From Schizochytrium sp. CCTCC M209059 (taxonomy: Eukaryota > Sar > Bigyra > Thraustochytrida > Thraustochytriidae), in NCBI GenBank assembly GCA_000818945.1, contig KN805370.1, positions 1,362,498 through 1,426,497 on the forward strand: DNA of 64,000 nt, in the 5' to 3' direction. This document shows positions 48,446-57,561 of the stretch, piece by piece. How positions within the stretch are numbered: the stretch's first letter is position 1; each line of letters begins with the position of its first letter. The translations under genes and the position numbers were made by a program. The notes below the pieces were generated by a model. The model made no database searches and had not been told where the DNA came from. It saw only the letters and a program-made list of their open reading frames with translations.

Positions 48446-49471
48446 TCAGCGTCCACGAACTGACTCCATTCCCGCCCCGCTGGCGCCATCGACGCGCTCG
48501 GTCGGCATCGCGGTAGAAATAGATGCACTGGCACCAGCAACAGCATCAGGTCGAGCGCGGCTCAAGCGGCGATCAAAGCCAATGGTGCGTAAGACCGCCA
48601 GCGTCAGCCATTCGGCAAAGATGAAGATCTGCAAGGATCGAGGCAACAATGTTGTTGGCGTGTGCTGAACGGGAGCTGTCACGATGGAGAGTACCAAGCA
48701 GACAGGAAAGGTGACGCAGTAGATTCCATAGCCGAGATAGGCAGGAATAAAGGTGACGAGGAGGGCACACGGCAAACCAAAGCCCGCCATGAATGGCCAG
48801 CAAGATTGGAACATGCGAAGTCGCTTGCGGAAATCCCACCCTTGATGCTTCCACTTGAGATCATAGCAGTAGAACGAAGCTGTCCATGCCGTGTACACGA
48901 GCGAGGTGGGAAGACCAATGACCGGAACGTAGTAGACTAAGAAACTAAAGAGTGTAACCCACGCCATGAGAATGTAGTTGTAGATGCTGTCGCGCAGGTT
49001 CTCGGCCATGCTCTCGCCACCCTTGATTTTGCCAAACTCGAGTAGGAAGACTTGCTTGCCAATGTCGAGATTCCATGCCGCATTAAGAAGCAGAGAGAGT
49101 GCGTACATGGGGATGAGCCAAAGGAATTGAAAGGCATGTTCTGAGGTCTGTGTTACGATTTCTTGGGCAGAATTCCAGACATCCTCATTCGCTTCGCTAC
49201 CCTCGAGCAGGTCGCGCAAGGTATCGCGCAGATTGACGAGGAGTGGTGTCAGGACAAAGTTGTACGCCAAAAGACTGCCCAAGAAAATTGTCCCATTCAT
49301 GACGAAGCACTGCTGCGTCGAGATGCTCGTGGTTTGGATTGTTGCGATATAGTGTAATGACCGTGGCCAGTTCACTGCCGCTTTAAAGCCCAGCACGAGC
49401 GCGTCCCAGGCCGAGGGCCGTGTTTTGGTCGTACGGCTTGTGCTTGGAGCCTCGGTCTCTGTTGTAGCCAT
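48446..49471 (-). CDS. EI24/CysZ-like multi-pass membrane protein
   Basis: 341 residues from the ATG at 49471 (MATTETEAPS); the open frame runs further to 49981, but that part is Arg/Ser/Phe-rich leader sequence overlapping the neighbouring gene. Five to six hydrophobic segments are visible: NGTIFLGSLLAYNFVLTPLL, HAFQFLWLIPMYALSLLLNA, YILMAWVTLFSFLVYYVP, FMAGFGLPCALLVTFIPAYL and YCVTFPVCLVLSIVTAP. LLWLIPMYALS...AAWNLDIGKQ fits EI24 (etoposide-induced 2.4), an ER protein linked to autophagy and importin binding in animals. The pathway in this organism is inference. Confidence 0.78.
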   Translation of the reverse strand: MATTETEAPSTSRTTKTRPSAWDALVLGFKAAVNWPRSLHYIATIQTTSISTQQCFVMNGTIFLGSLLAYNFVLTPLLVNLRDTLRDLLEGSEANEDVWNSAQEIVTQTSEHAFQFLWLIPMYALSLLLNAAWNLDIGKQVFLLEFGKIKGGESMAENLRDSIYNYILMAWVTLFSFLVYYVPVIGLPTSLVYTAWTASFYCYDLKWKHQGWDFRKRLRMFQSCWPFMAGFGLPCALLVTFIPAYLGYGIYCVTFPVCLVLSIVTAPVQHTPTTLLPRSLQIFIFAEWLTLAVLRTIGFDRRLSRARPDAVAGASASISTAMPTERVDGASGAGMESVRGR

Positions 49472-49990
49472 CTTGACGGGTTGCTGATGAGCCAAAGCGC
49501 CACGAGAAAGGCGCGAGAGCACGGCCCCAGGGCTGGCGCCAACCGTTGGCGGGCGCAACTGGAGGCGCGTGCGAGACCGCGGGCTGGCTCGCTTGCTCTC
49601 GCACACAAAGCATTTTTGATGAGGGAAATTTCCCTTTTTACTGCTTGCTGCTGATGTTAGGATTAGGCACTTGTTATACCAACAAACACGTTGAAAACAC
49701 GGACAAGCTATATACAGCCTTGCAAGCGCGCGTGCGCGCGCGCGCGCGTGCCGTGTATACGTACGTGGTAGAGAAAAATAAGGAAAGGAAGAGGAGTGAA
49801 GAAAGCAATAAATTGAATGTAGAAGACTTGAGTAAAGAAGAACATGATGAAAAAGAGAGAATGAAGAAACCTTCATGCCAAGATGGCTCGGTAGGCTGAT
49901 GACGCCAAAACATAAGACTTTCTCGCCAACGGTGTATAACGACGGTGCGGTGAAGCGTTTCGCGCTCGGAGTCAATGCCATCGTGCGATT
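49472..49990. other. EI24 5' flank / thioesterase 3' UTR
   Basis: 519 bases between two minus-strand genes, with a GCGC/CGTG alternating purine-pyrimidine tract at about 49725-49755 (Z-DNA-prone). No gene seen. Confidence 0.5.
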
Positions 49991-50521
49991 TTACATCTTG
50001 GCCTTGGAGGCCTTCTTCTTGTCGGCCTTGGAGGGAAGCTTAACAAGCGAGATGGTGGTGGAGCTCGTGACAAGCAGTGTACCGGTCTCGGAGCCGAGGC
50101 GAAGCTCGGCTTCCAGAAATGCAATCGATCGGCCGAACTTGATGACTTTGGCAATACCGATAAGATCCTTGTTCGGAGGCACGGGCTTGAGGAATGTAGT
50201 CTTTTGCTCAAGACTTGCGACGGTATTCGTGAGTTGTGAATAGATGACAACCATTTGCGCTGTCACTGCATCGAGCATGGCCGAGGCAAACCCACCCTGG
50301 ATCTGTGCGTGCGGACCAGGCTTGCCATTGCACATGGCGTCGGACCCACGGAACTTCATAATGAGCCGTCCGTTCTCGCGATCAAAGTTGATGATCTTGT
50401 CGTCGCCATCGCCTCCGCTCAGAGTGGAGACAGAAGGGTTCTTGCCCTTGCCAAAGGAGGTGTTGAGAAGCTGCACGATGCGCTCGTCCGACGGCGGCGC
50501 GTCGTTCTGGTTGCTCGCCAT
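49991..50521 (-). CDS. Hotdog-fold thioesterase (ACOT13/PaaI-like)
   Basis: 176 residues, single hotdog domain: the central helix pattern HAQIQGGFASAMLDAVTAQM, then EQKTTFLKPVPP and GRSIAFLEAELR strands. This is the 4HBT family layout seen in acyl-CoA thioesterase 13, which hydrolyses acyl-CoA to free fatty acid and CoA. The acidic catalytic candidate is the Asp in MLDAVTA. A Lys/Ala-rich tail (KADKKKASKAKM) replaces any peroxisomal signal. The ATG at 50521 is clear. The mobile element begins 240 bases upstream, in its promoter. Confidence 0.88.
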   Translation of the reverse strand: MASNQNDAPPSDERIVQLLNTSFGKGKNPSVSTLSGGDGDDKIINFDRENGRLIMKFRGSDAMCNGKPGPHAQIQGGFASAMLDAVTAQMVVIYSQLTNTVASLEQKTTFLKPVPPNKDLIGIAKVIKFGRSIAFLEAELRLGSETGTLLVTSSTTISLVKLPSKADKKKASKAKM

Positions 50522-50762
50522 CTTGTCTCGACTTGGTGTACTGCTTTGTTGCTGCTGCTACAATCTCACGATCGGTGCGCGTGCTTCGCGACGAACGCGC
50601 GCGCGCGAGGGAGAGCGAGGAGAGAGGCGAAAGAAGCGAGGGCGCAATGGCGAGTGCTCCTGCCTCGGCGCCGTTGTCAAGATCGCACCGACCCTTGGCG
50701 TGCATGTATTGCGTTTGCTATTTAGTTTGATAGTTCTTCTCTCTGGTCGGACGGAGAGAAAG

Positions 50763-50775
50763 TAGGGTAAAACCT
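50763..50775 (+). repeat. Left terminal inverted repeat
   Basis: TAGGGTAAAACCT; exact complement of 52965-52977. The first two bases may be the TA target site. Confidence 0.88.
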
Positions 50776-51015
50776 TTAAAACGGGTCACCTATAAAATGG
50801 GTCAACTTGGGCGGTGTGGCTTTGGACTAGGAGTCAACTAAGGCGCACTAGAATCGAAAGATGCTACCCCCCGAAATGGACCAGCGGTGGTTAGGCACCG
50901 GTGGTTACGTTAGCGTGCATTGCCGCAACTACGCGCGGCGCCATGTCGATGCCGACGACCTTGAGCAACTTCCTCGGCACCACGCCGCCGCTGCAGAGGC
51001 AGGCTGCCGTTGACA

Positions 51016-52599
51016 ATGCCCTCCAGTAGAACGACGAAGCAGCTTGCAGAAGTCGTCGCAGCGTCGACGCCGGAGGCGCTCTTGCCCGAAGTGCATGGTT
51101 ACCGGCTGACGTGCAAGCGTTTGCAGGCTCTCTGGCGCCATACTGCAGACCAGTAGGCCTGGCTGGATGACGAGCACATCGACGTGATCGCGAGGAGTAT
51201 CTCGTCCGACTCGACCAAGAAGGTCATGGTCCTCGACACGCAGTTCGTTGCGTGGTGGACGGAGTGGACTCTCGATAAAGATTGCGCGCGGGGTGCGCCT
51301 GGCAGTGGTGGAAATCTCGCATCGCAGCTCGCGGACCGAGAGATCTTGTGGATTCCGTGCCATACGGCCGGCAACCACTGGACTTGCATGTTCGTCTTCC
51401 TTCACGAGCGCCAGTTCGAGTTCTTTGATCCGCTCGGTAGGCCGCCAGGCATTCTTGATGCCGTTTGCCGTCACATCATCCATAGCATTTCTCGCTATGG
51501 GGACTTCATCGACACATCCTCATGGCCGTGCATGCAAGTGACGACGACTCAGGTTCAACAGGACAGCTACAACTGCGGACTTTGGATCCTTGGGGCCCTG
51601 GACGTGGTTAGTGAGGGGGTCACGACCAGCAGCTTCGTGGAGATACCGCCGTTCGCCATCACTTGGCTTCGTCAGAAAAATTTCCTCATGCTCTCGCTGT
51701 TGTCATTTACGGACAAGAAAGCGAGCGAGAAAGGTGTACCCGTGGAAGAACCTGCGTCTTCAACAGAAAACGTGGAGCATGAGCTGTCCGGGCGCAACGT
51801 GGAGCGGGACGTTCTAGGGGAGAAGAATCAGGACAGCCTTGCTGACCTGCGGAGCGCGGTGGACAAAATTCGGCACAGGCAAGAGGCCGCTCTCCGCGCG
51901 GAAGCGCGTTGGAAGAGCCACTCTGCTCCGCAAATCACGAACAACATCAACAACATCAACATCGAATTGAACATCAACCTGCCTTCTGGCAGCCCTGTCG
52001 ATCTCGCACACGCCGAGCAGGTTGGACGGAGGATCCTGGACGTGCTCTTCAGACAGGTCGGCGGAGCGACGTTTGTACCGCCAAGCGACAGCAGGGTCGC
52101 ACGGCGCATCGCAGCTGGGGTGCCAAGGGTGGTCAACACAAGCGCGCACATTAAGTTTCTCGAGCAGGTAAGCCCGGCGATGTCAAGGTCCGCCCTACTC
52201 GAACGCATTCGCGTTCTGAAGACCAATCGACCTGGCACCTTGTCTCCTACGACAACCTCTGCTGCATCGATCTCTCACTCCAGTTCTTCGATGGCCGCAA
52301 GTTCTGCTGCATCACCTGCTCCAGATCCAACCGGGGCCTCCACTCCGCAGAACGAAGTCCTCTCGGCAGACGACGAAGCTCTCATCATCAAGGCGTTGGC
52401 CGCGAAAGCAGCTTCTTGCACCGAGTTCGGGTTTACCCACTCGCGCAAGAAGGTCACACGATCAAACCTTCTGCAGTACCTCGAGGTCGAAGGCTTGCGT
52501 GTTCCGTGGCATGATCCTCGCGAGAATCTCATGCGAATCGTTCTTGGTCACATACGGAGCACCTCCAGCGCTTCTGCGCTGCCGCTGATGTCCTCGTAG
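51016..52599 (+). pseudogene. Ulp1/C48-type cysteine protease ORF of the mobile element, interrupted
   Basis: The catalytic core is readable: GNHWTCMFVF (His), FEFFDPLG (Asp) and VQQDSYNCGLWILG (oxyanion Gln and Cys), the triad of SUMO-type C48 proteases. The segment WLDDEHIDVIA just before fits the start of the family domain. That segment is separated by a TAG codon at 51154-51156 from an in-frame stretch beginning with ATG at 51016 (MPSSRTTKQLAEVV) that also looks coding. The continuous part begins after the TAG; its first ATG is 51226. Downstream are an Asn/Ile-rich region, a Ser-rich linker and a short helical end (RSNLLQYLEVEGLRVPW) that recalls a SAP motif. A single stop suggests recent decay, readthrough or a sequencing error. 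Confidence 0.7.
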
Positions 52600-52964
52600 G
52601 GCATCTCAGCGAGCGCGTGGCGCTGCTGACGTCCGCCAGTGGCGACAACTGCATTTTCATCCCCAAAACGATGCAAACGTGAACGCCCCATATAAACAAT
52701 AGACAAATATCCGTTGAGTACGTAACTCGTTAAATACCCCCCTGTCAATACCCCCCGGTTCAATTTGGGGGCCAGCAGCCCCGCGGGGAGCCTCAGACGC
52801 TCAACTTTGAACTACTCTCGCTCCTCCAAAACTCGATCAAAACCTTTACTGCAAATTTTGTGCAGTCCGCCGTGGCACGGGCCTGTGCTGTGTCCAGCTC
52901 CGATGCTCGCGCGTGGATTTGCTGAAGAAATTTTCTGAACATTACGAAACCCTGTCCAATTCGG

Positions 52965-52977
52965 AGGTTTTACCCTA
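52965..52977 (-). repeat. Right terminal inverted repeat
   Basis: AGGTTTTACCCTA; exact complement of the left end. Confidence 0.88.
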
Positions 52978-52985
52978 GGGGACAT

Positions 52986-54347
52986 TCAGCTTGACTTGAC
53001 GAGCCACAAACAGGCGATAGTAGTGACTACTATGGCAAGAAGCGAGTTTGCCCAGGGTGAAGAACTCCACGGCTCATCCTCGACCAACTTTGAGCGCTGG
53101 ACTTGATCCCATTTTCGCATAATAAGTTCGCCAAAGGTTGAAGCCTCAAGCAGGGCGTTCTTTTGACCAAGTTGACTTTGGTCCTGTAGCAGCGAAACGC
53201 GACCACGCATTTCATCGTACGATGCATCCCTGTCGACGCCATCGTGCTCAGGAACAGGAGCGTCGAAATTCGGAAAGGCGAAAAATACAAAGGAATACCG
53301 CTCGCGCTCGCTTAATGCCACTCGATGTAAAGGTGAACGAATGGCAAAGCGCGATGAGAGCGCCAGGAAATCGCCAACGTTGAGCAGAAACGTCAGAGAT
53401 GCGGTATCTTCTTCGTTCTGATCAGTGACCTTGATGTCATCTTGTTCCTTGTCACGTTGACTTTCTGGACGCACGCGGACCCATTCCTCGCCACTATAAA
53501 AGTGTAGCGCATCGAGTGCTTGCTGGTCTTCAATGAGGATAAGCGTGAGTAAACCCCAATCGGTGTGAGGAGAGCTTCCGATGCATTGAGCATTTTTATC
53601 GCAGCCAAGCTCTCCATACGAGCTAGAAACGTTGCCAAAATAGTGAAAGATGCGGAGCAGGGAAATGGTCTCGGCGCGAGCGCAATTTTGTGCAAGGTTC
53701 TCGAGACCTGGGAGATGCACCAGCGTGTTTTTTACAAATGCATGCGTAGCATCAACAAAAACGGAGAAAAGTTCTTGAAGCACATGGCGATCCTCGTGCT
53801 GTGACGATAGCGTACTTGGCCAGAGATTGTGGCCTTCCAGCCCATTTTCAGGTTGAACATTGGTTGCGTTTTCCCAAGCGTAGCCCATCGAAAACGCTTC
53901 CTTGACCTCGGTGGCATGGCTTCCAGACTCACCGCCAACCGGAACGAATCCACGAGTAAAACCTTGCTTGTTCACCTGTAGACTGGCCTTTTCCTGCGCG
54001 GAGACCTGGCCAAAAAGTCGCCTTGCAGCAGCAAAGCTACGCGGTCCGAGTCTACGTGGCACACCGTGTACACGAATAAAGGTTGCGCCGACATCTGCGA
54101 GAGCTTCGCGAACTCTGCGTTCCACTTGCTGCTGGTACTGCTTCGAGTCAAGCTGCTGGTGCGCAGCGTGGTCGTTCTCGCCTGCGGGACTCTGCGCGGC
54201 ACTTGCATCTTGGTGCAAGAAGATCTCTACCGTCGGAAGCGTCTTTTGCACGGGCTGGCTCGCTTGCAGCGTCTGGGCGCCTTCGGGTAGCAGAACTGCT
54301 ACAAGCGTCGCCAGCGCCGTCAGCACTCCGTGCAGGATTCTCGCCAT
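52986..54347 (-). CDS. 2OG-Fe(II) dioxygenase (IPNS-like), tail-anchored
   Basis: 453 residues of the isopenicillin N synthase-like superfamily, enzymes that hydroxylate or cyclise small molecules using iron and 2-oxoglutarate. Iron ligands: His and Asp in SPHTDWGLLTL and the distal His in SPLHRVALSERERYSFVFF, where the R-x-S (Arg and Ser) binds 2-oxoglutarate. The N-terminal domain includes ALADVGATFIRVHGVP. The N-terminus has a signal-like hydrophobic stretch (HGVLTALATLVAVLL) and the C-terminus a single helix (WANSLLAIVVTTIACLWLV), so it is probably membrane-bound in the secretory pathway. Possible N-glycosylation sites (NAT, NVS) occur. The stop is 8 bases from the mobile element, so the 3' UTR probably lies inside it. 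Confidence 0.87.
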   Translation of the reverse strand: MARILHGVLTALATLVAVLLPEGAQTLQASQPVQKTLPTVEIFLHQDASAAQSPAGENDHAAHQQLDSKQYQQQVERRVREALADVGATFIRVHGVPRRLGPRSFAAARRLFGQVSAQEKASLQVNKQGFTRGFVPVGGESGSHATEVKEAFSMGYAWENATNVQPENGLEGHNLWPSTLSSQHEDRHVLQELFSVFVDATHAFVKNTLVHLPGLENLAQNCARAETISLLRIFHYFGNVSSSYGELGCDKNAQCIGSSPHTDWGLLTLILIEDQQALDALHFYSGEEWVRVRPESQRDKEQDDIKVTDQNEEDTASLTFLLNVGDFLALSSRFAIRSPLHRVALSERERYSFVFFAFPNFDAPVPEHDGVDRDASYDEMRGRVSLLQDQSQLGQKNALLEASTFGELIMRKWDQVQRSKLVEDEPWSSSPWANSLLAIVVTTIACLWLVKSS

Positions 54348-54865
54348 CGTGCAAAGCTGTTCTGCCGCTCGGCTCAGCTCTTAGAAGTTAGCACTACAAA
54401 TACTGACAGTGAGGACATTCGAAAAGGACCCAATGATGAACCAATGACGAACTCGCTCCGACGGACCGTGACGTGATGACTTGGACACACGGTACGAGGC
54501 GGACTTCAAGATGGACAGCTCGGCGTAAGTAAGGCTCATGGAATCATAAAGTCTCTTGGAGTTCAAAATGTCCAAGCGTAAGGCCAGTCAAGATCAAGTT
54601 GAGCGCAAATTCCTCAACAAAGAGAAAGGAAACCCAGGTCTAAACGATCTTGTATTACGAACATCTCAATTTTAGGAGAAGATGAATGAGAATGATTACA
54701 CTACAAGACGCATCATCAGCGCGTAATTCACTTCGGATATTGTTGCTTACAAGAAAGAAAGAAAGAAAATTCATAAAAAACGAAAACAAAAAACGAAAAC
54801 AAAAAACGAAACCAAACGGAAAACAAGTAAGTCATAGCATTCACTTCAGATGTTTGATAGAAAAC
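54348..54865. other. Intergenic, no gene recognised
   Basis: Promoter of the 2OG oxygenase gene and 3' flank of the glycosyltransferase. It contains an A-rich degenerate repeat of AAAACGAAAAC units at about 54774-54822. Confidence 0.5.
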
Positions 54866-56458
54866 TCAGATGGCAACCTCGACCTGAACGGCGTCAGATA
54901 TGGCCGTGGTTAATTTTGCAGGAGGGAGCTGATGCAAGCTGTCTTCCTCAGGCGGAGGCAAAGACACGACGCGATGCGCAGCCCCTACGAACTGCGAAAG
55001 ACGATCGTAGTACGAGAGGCCCTTGTACTCGGGCATCTGAAGCTCGACGAGCGTGGTGCCGGGAAGACCAAATAAAATAAAACTCAGCGCAGCGTCGTGA
55101 ATGCCCACAATGACCTGGGCACCGCGCACAAGAGCAACACACTCCCGAAAAGAGAGACCGTCGAAAGGCTCGAGACGCACGTCTGCAAAATCGAGGCCCC
55201 GCAACGAAGCAATCACCTCTTCTTCGTTCTTGAGCACCTGCGCAGGTCGAAAAGGGTTGCGTAGAAAGACAAGGACCAGGGGCTTGCTTCGCTTTGACGC
55301 GTCTGCGAGCTGGGTGCGCGCCTTATCGCCGGCGATGATACGATCCACAAAGGCGTTGGCAAAATTGCGCACTTGCGGAACGCGCTTACATGATGCAACT
55401 TCATGAAAATTGGTGACGGAAAGCGCGCCTCGGGCTCCGACGGGAACGAAGATGGCTTTGCGAAAGCAGGTTGGTGACGAAAAACTCTTTACGTGGCGAA
55501 AGCGTTTGCCGACCAAGGACGACCAGGCCTCGTCGAGCGGGCCCTGCGGATGGCCGTCAAGAAATACCAGATTGACGTCCTCGCCGTCCGCCAATTGCTG
55601 CTGAGCCTGGTACGTGTTGTACCAGTCTGCCACGGCTGAATAGACATCCGCATGCTCGTAGCGCGTGACAAAGAGTGTGGGCTTTTCTTCCCAGGAGGTG
55701 CATCGCGCTGTTGCTGCGCCCTTAATGTCGCTTGCCACTGAGCTCATGACTAGCTTGAGATGCGGAGCCAGCATTTCAGGATCCCAGGCCTCTTTGGGTA
55801 GGTCGCAGTCCATCTTTAGCGCTCCCTTCTTGTACACGGGAATCTCGGCAGCCTCGTCTCGCCCCGATACACTGGAGGCCGGCTCGCCGCCCGGGGCGAC
55901 GGCAATGAGCGAGGGATCAAGCACGAGATTGCTACCTTCGCAAACAGCACCTCGGCTTGTTGGGCTGTACCAGCAGTCCATGCTGGCCTCTTCACCGTTG
56001 CAGATCTGGACGATGTTTGTATACCCGTTTCCGAACATGCGCTTGCAGACTTCGTCGACGTTGAGCCTTTTTGGCTCCACCCAAAGGTCATGACGTTTGG
56101 CAAGCTCGAGCTCGCGCATTTCGCGTTCGTCCTCCTCTTCTTCTTCTTGGGCACGGTCGAGCGAGGCTTCGTGGACCTCAATTTGAACGGAGGCGCCATT
56201 TTCCGTATTGACGTCGTCTACGCCAACTTCGCTCGTATCTTGAAAGGCCCAAGATGACCCGCTACGAAGGAAACTTGGAAGCGCCTTTTCAACGTCCACC
56301 GCGGAGATAGTATTGTCACCGCTCTGCCAAGCGGTGCCCGCGCGGACAAGGCTCCCTATCATGACGACTCCCAAGAGTACGATCAGGGCCAACCGCATGA
56401 GAACCTTGAGGTTTCGACGATCCTCTGCACGAGGAACCGACGAGAAGCGTGGCTCCAT
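54866..56458 (-). CDS. GT61-type glycosyltransferase, type II membrane protein
   Basis: 530 residues. A cytosolic Arg/Lys patch and one helix (LALIVLLGVVMIGSLV) give Golgi type II topology. An acidic stem follows. The C-terminal part matches GT61/DUF563: VLVFLRNPFRPAQVL, EEEVIASLRGLDFADVRLEPFDGLSF, ALVRGAQVIVGIHDAALSFILFGLPGTTLVELQ (only key pieces quoted: VIVGIH-AALS, PGTTLVELQ) and YDRLSQFVGAAHRVV. GT61 enzymes include O-linked GlcNAc transferases and xylosyl/arabinosyl transferases. The His-Asp-Ala-Ala segment replaces the more usual His-Gly-Ala. Donor and acceptor cannot be told. ATG at 56458. Confidence 0.8.
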   Translation of the reverse strand: MEPRFSSVPRAEDRRNLKVLMRLALIVLLGVVMIGSLVRAGTAWQSGDNTISAVDVEKALPSFLRSGSSWAFQDTSEVGVDDVNTENGASVQIEVHEASLDRAQEEEEEDEREMRELELAKRHDLWVEPKRLNVDEVCKRMFGNGYTNIVQICNGEEASMDCWYSPTSRGAVCEGSNLVLDPSLIAVAPGGEPASSVSGRDEAAEIPVYKKGALKMDCDLPKEAWDPEMLAPHLKLVMSSVASDIKGAATARCTSWEEKPTLFVTRYEHADVYSAVADWYNTYQAQQQLADGEDVNLVFLDGHPQGPLDEAWSSLVGKRFRHVKSFSSPTCFRKAIFVPVGARGALSVTNFHEVASCKRVPQVRNFANAFVDRIIAGDKARTQLADASKRSKPLVLVFLRNPFRPAQVLKNEEEVIASLRGLDFADVRLEPFDGLSFRECVALVRGAQVIVGIHDAALSFILFGLPGTTLVELQMPEYKGLSYYDRLSQFVGAAHRVVSLPPPEEDSLHQLPPAKLTTAISDAVQVEVAI

Positions 56459-56737
56459 CGTGCGTGCGTAGCTCAGTTTTCTGCCTGCAGCACCGCTTGT
56501 CGCGCTTGCCCTTGGCCGGCAGCGCCTGCGTGTTTCACAGTCTGCTCCCTGTCGTGCGAGAGTCGGTCCTCCTCACCGTTGCTACTGGGTCAAGGCCTAG
56601 CTAGGCCTAGCCTTCATGCAGGCCTAAAAACCCATCAACGGCAAAAAGGACGATGATTCTGGCCGCAAGCTCTCGGTTCCTGGCCTCGATTGGCCTCCTT
56701 TTCTGAGCGAGATAGCGGCTTGCACGAGCAACAATGC

Positions 56738-57561
56738 ATGCGTGCCCCAGGCAGTGAGTGTTCAAGCAGCAAGGAAGAGCAGCGGCGTGAATACTTGGAA
56801 AAATATCATAAAATGATGACAGATTGTTCTATCCATTTGCTTGGATATCTATCACGTATACCGTTCTCGCAAAAGATTCTCGTTGAGCCGCCTTTCGCAC
56901 ACATGCACACACTCTCTCGCGACGCAGCGATCGAAAGATTGACTCACGTGCACCCGCATCGAGAGCAGGCGATGGAGGACAAGGATCCATTTTCGGCTTT
57001 TTGGTGACAGTCCAATTCAACCTTTTGGCCTTCGCCTTCGACGTGTAATTCAGGTCAAGCGTGAGAGATTGCATGCAAGCGGCAGAGCGATTAGACGGAG
57101 GAAAACCAATCGAAAGCAAAACCATATCCAAAACCAAAGCCAAAGCAAACGTGTTGGCCACTATGCAAGGACAGCGGACCTTCACACAAGAAGAATGGCA
57201 AGAGTTTAAGAAGACTGGGCTTCGGGCTGGAGTTGCAGGGAGACATAGTCATGTTAGGGGAAAGCCGATCAAGGAGACCACGGTGAAGGACGATGCAGCT
57301 GCAGTGAGCATGGGGATTCCCAGAGTTGGTTCGCAGACGGCAGAAAACAGGTCGGCAGAACGCGTGAAGGCTTCCAAAATGTTGAATGAAAAGACACAAG
57401 AGGCAAGCGTAAAGACCGCGATGGCTTCTCGCACTTCGAATATCGAGCAGAAAAAGGACGAACATTGGCAGAAGTACGCTTATCTTGGACTCATTCCAAC
57501 CGCAAATGGCATCGCGAACGCTCCATCGTCAGATGTCGCTCGAACGACGAATGTTTCGTGA
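56738..57561 (+). CDS. Small hypothetical protein, probably two or more exons
   Basis: Two open segments join in frame by removing 57004-57053, a 50-base intron with donor GTGACA and acceptor AATTCAG; exons 56738-57003 and 57054-57561 give 257 residues. The product is polar and Lys/Thr/Ser-rich (TFTQEEWQEFKKTGLRAG, KASKMLNEKTQEASVKTA, HWQKYAYLGLIP). It has no signal peptide, membrane helix or known domain. The base composition is more AT-rich than neighbours. The stop is followed by a GTGAGT donor-like string, and an open stretch (57598-57775) continues in another frame, so there may be further exons. I do not recognise it. Confidence 0.5.

Larger units (their letters stand above)
50763..52977. 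mobile_element. DNA element with 13-bp TIRs carrying a Ulp1-type protease ORF
   Basis: The ends are perfect inverted copies of TAGGGTAAAACCT at 50763-50775 and its complement at 52965-52977. Counted as an 11-base TIR the element is flanked by TA on both sides, consistent with a TA target duplication. The interior (2.2 kb) encodes only a C48/Ulp1-like protease frame broken by a stop, with no transposase catalytic domain seen, so it is probably non-autonomous or decayed. A TATAAAA string lies at 50791-50797, upstream of the protease frame. The right end is 8 bases beyond the stop of the 2OG oxygenase gene. Ulp1 genes are known passengers in several eukaryotic DNA transposon groups (for example KDZ, MULE). 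Confidence 0.8.

Noticed and set aside
49472..49981. N-terminal extension of the EI24-like protein to 49981
   Set aside because: Leader-type composition, lies in the neighbour's 3' flank, and the family starts near MATTETE at 49471.
50763..50775. TAGGG string as telomere-like sequence
   Set aside because: Single copy, matched by an inverted copy at 52965-52977, so it is a transposon end rather than a telomeric repeat.
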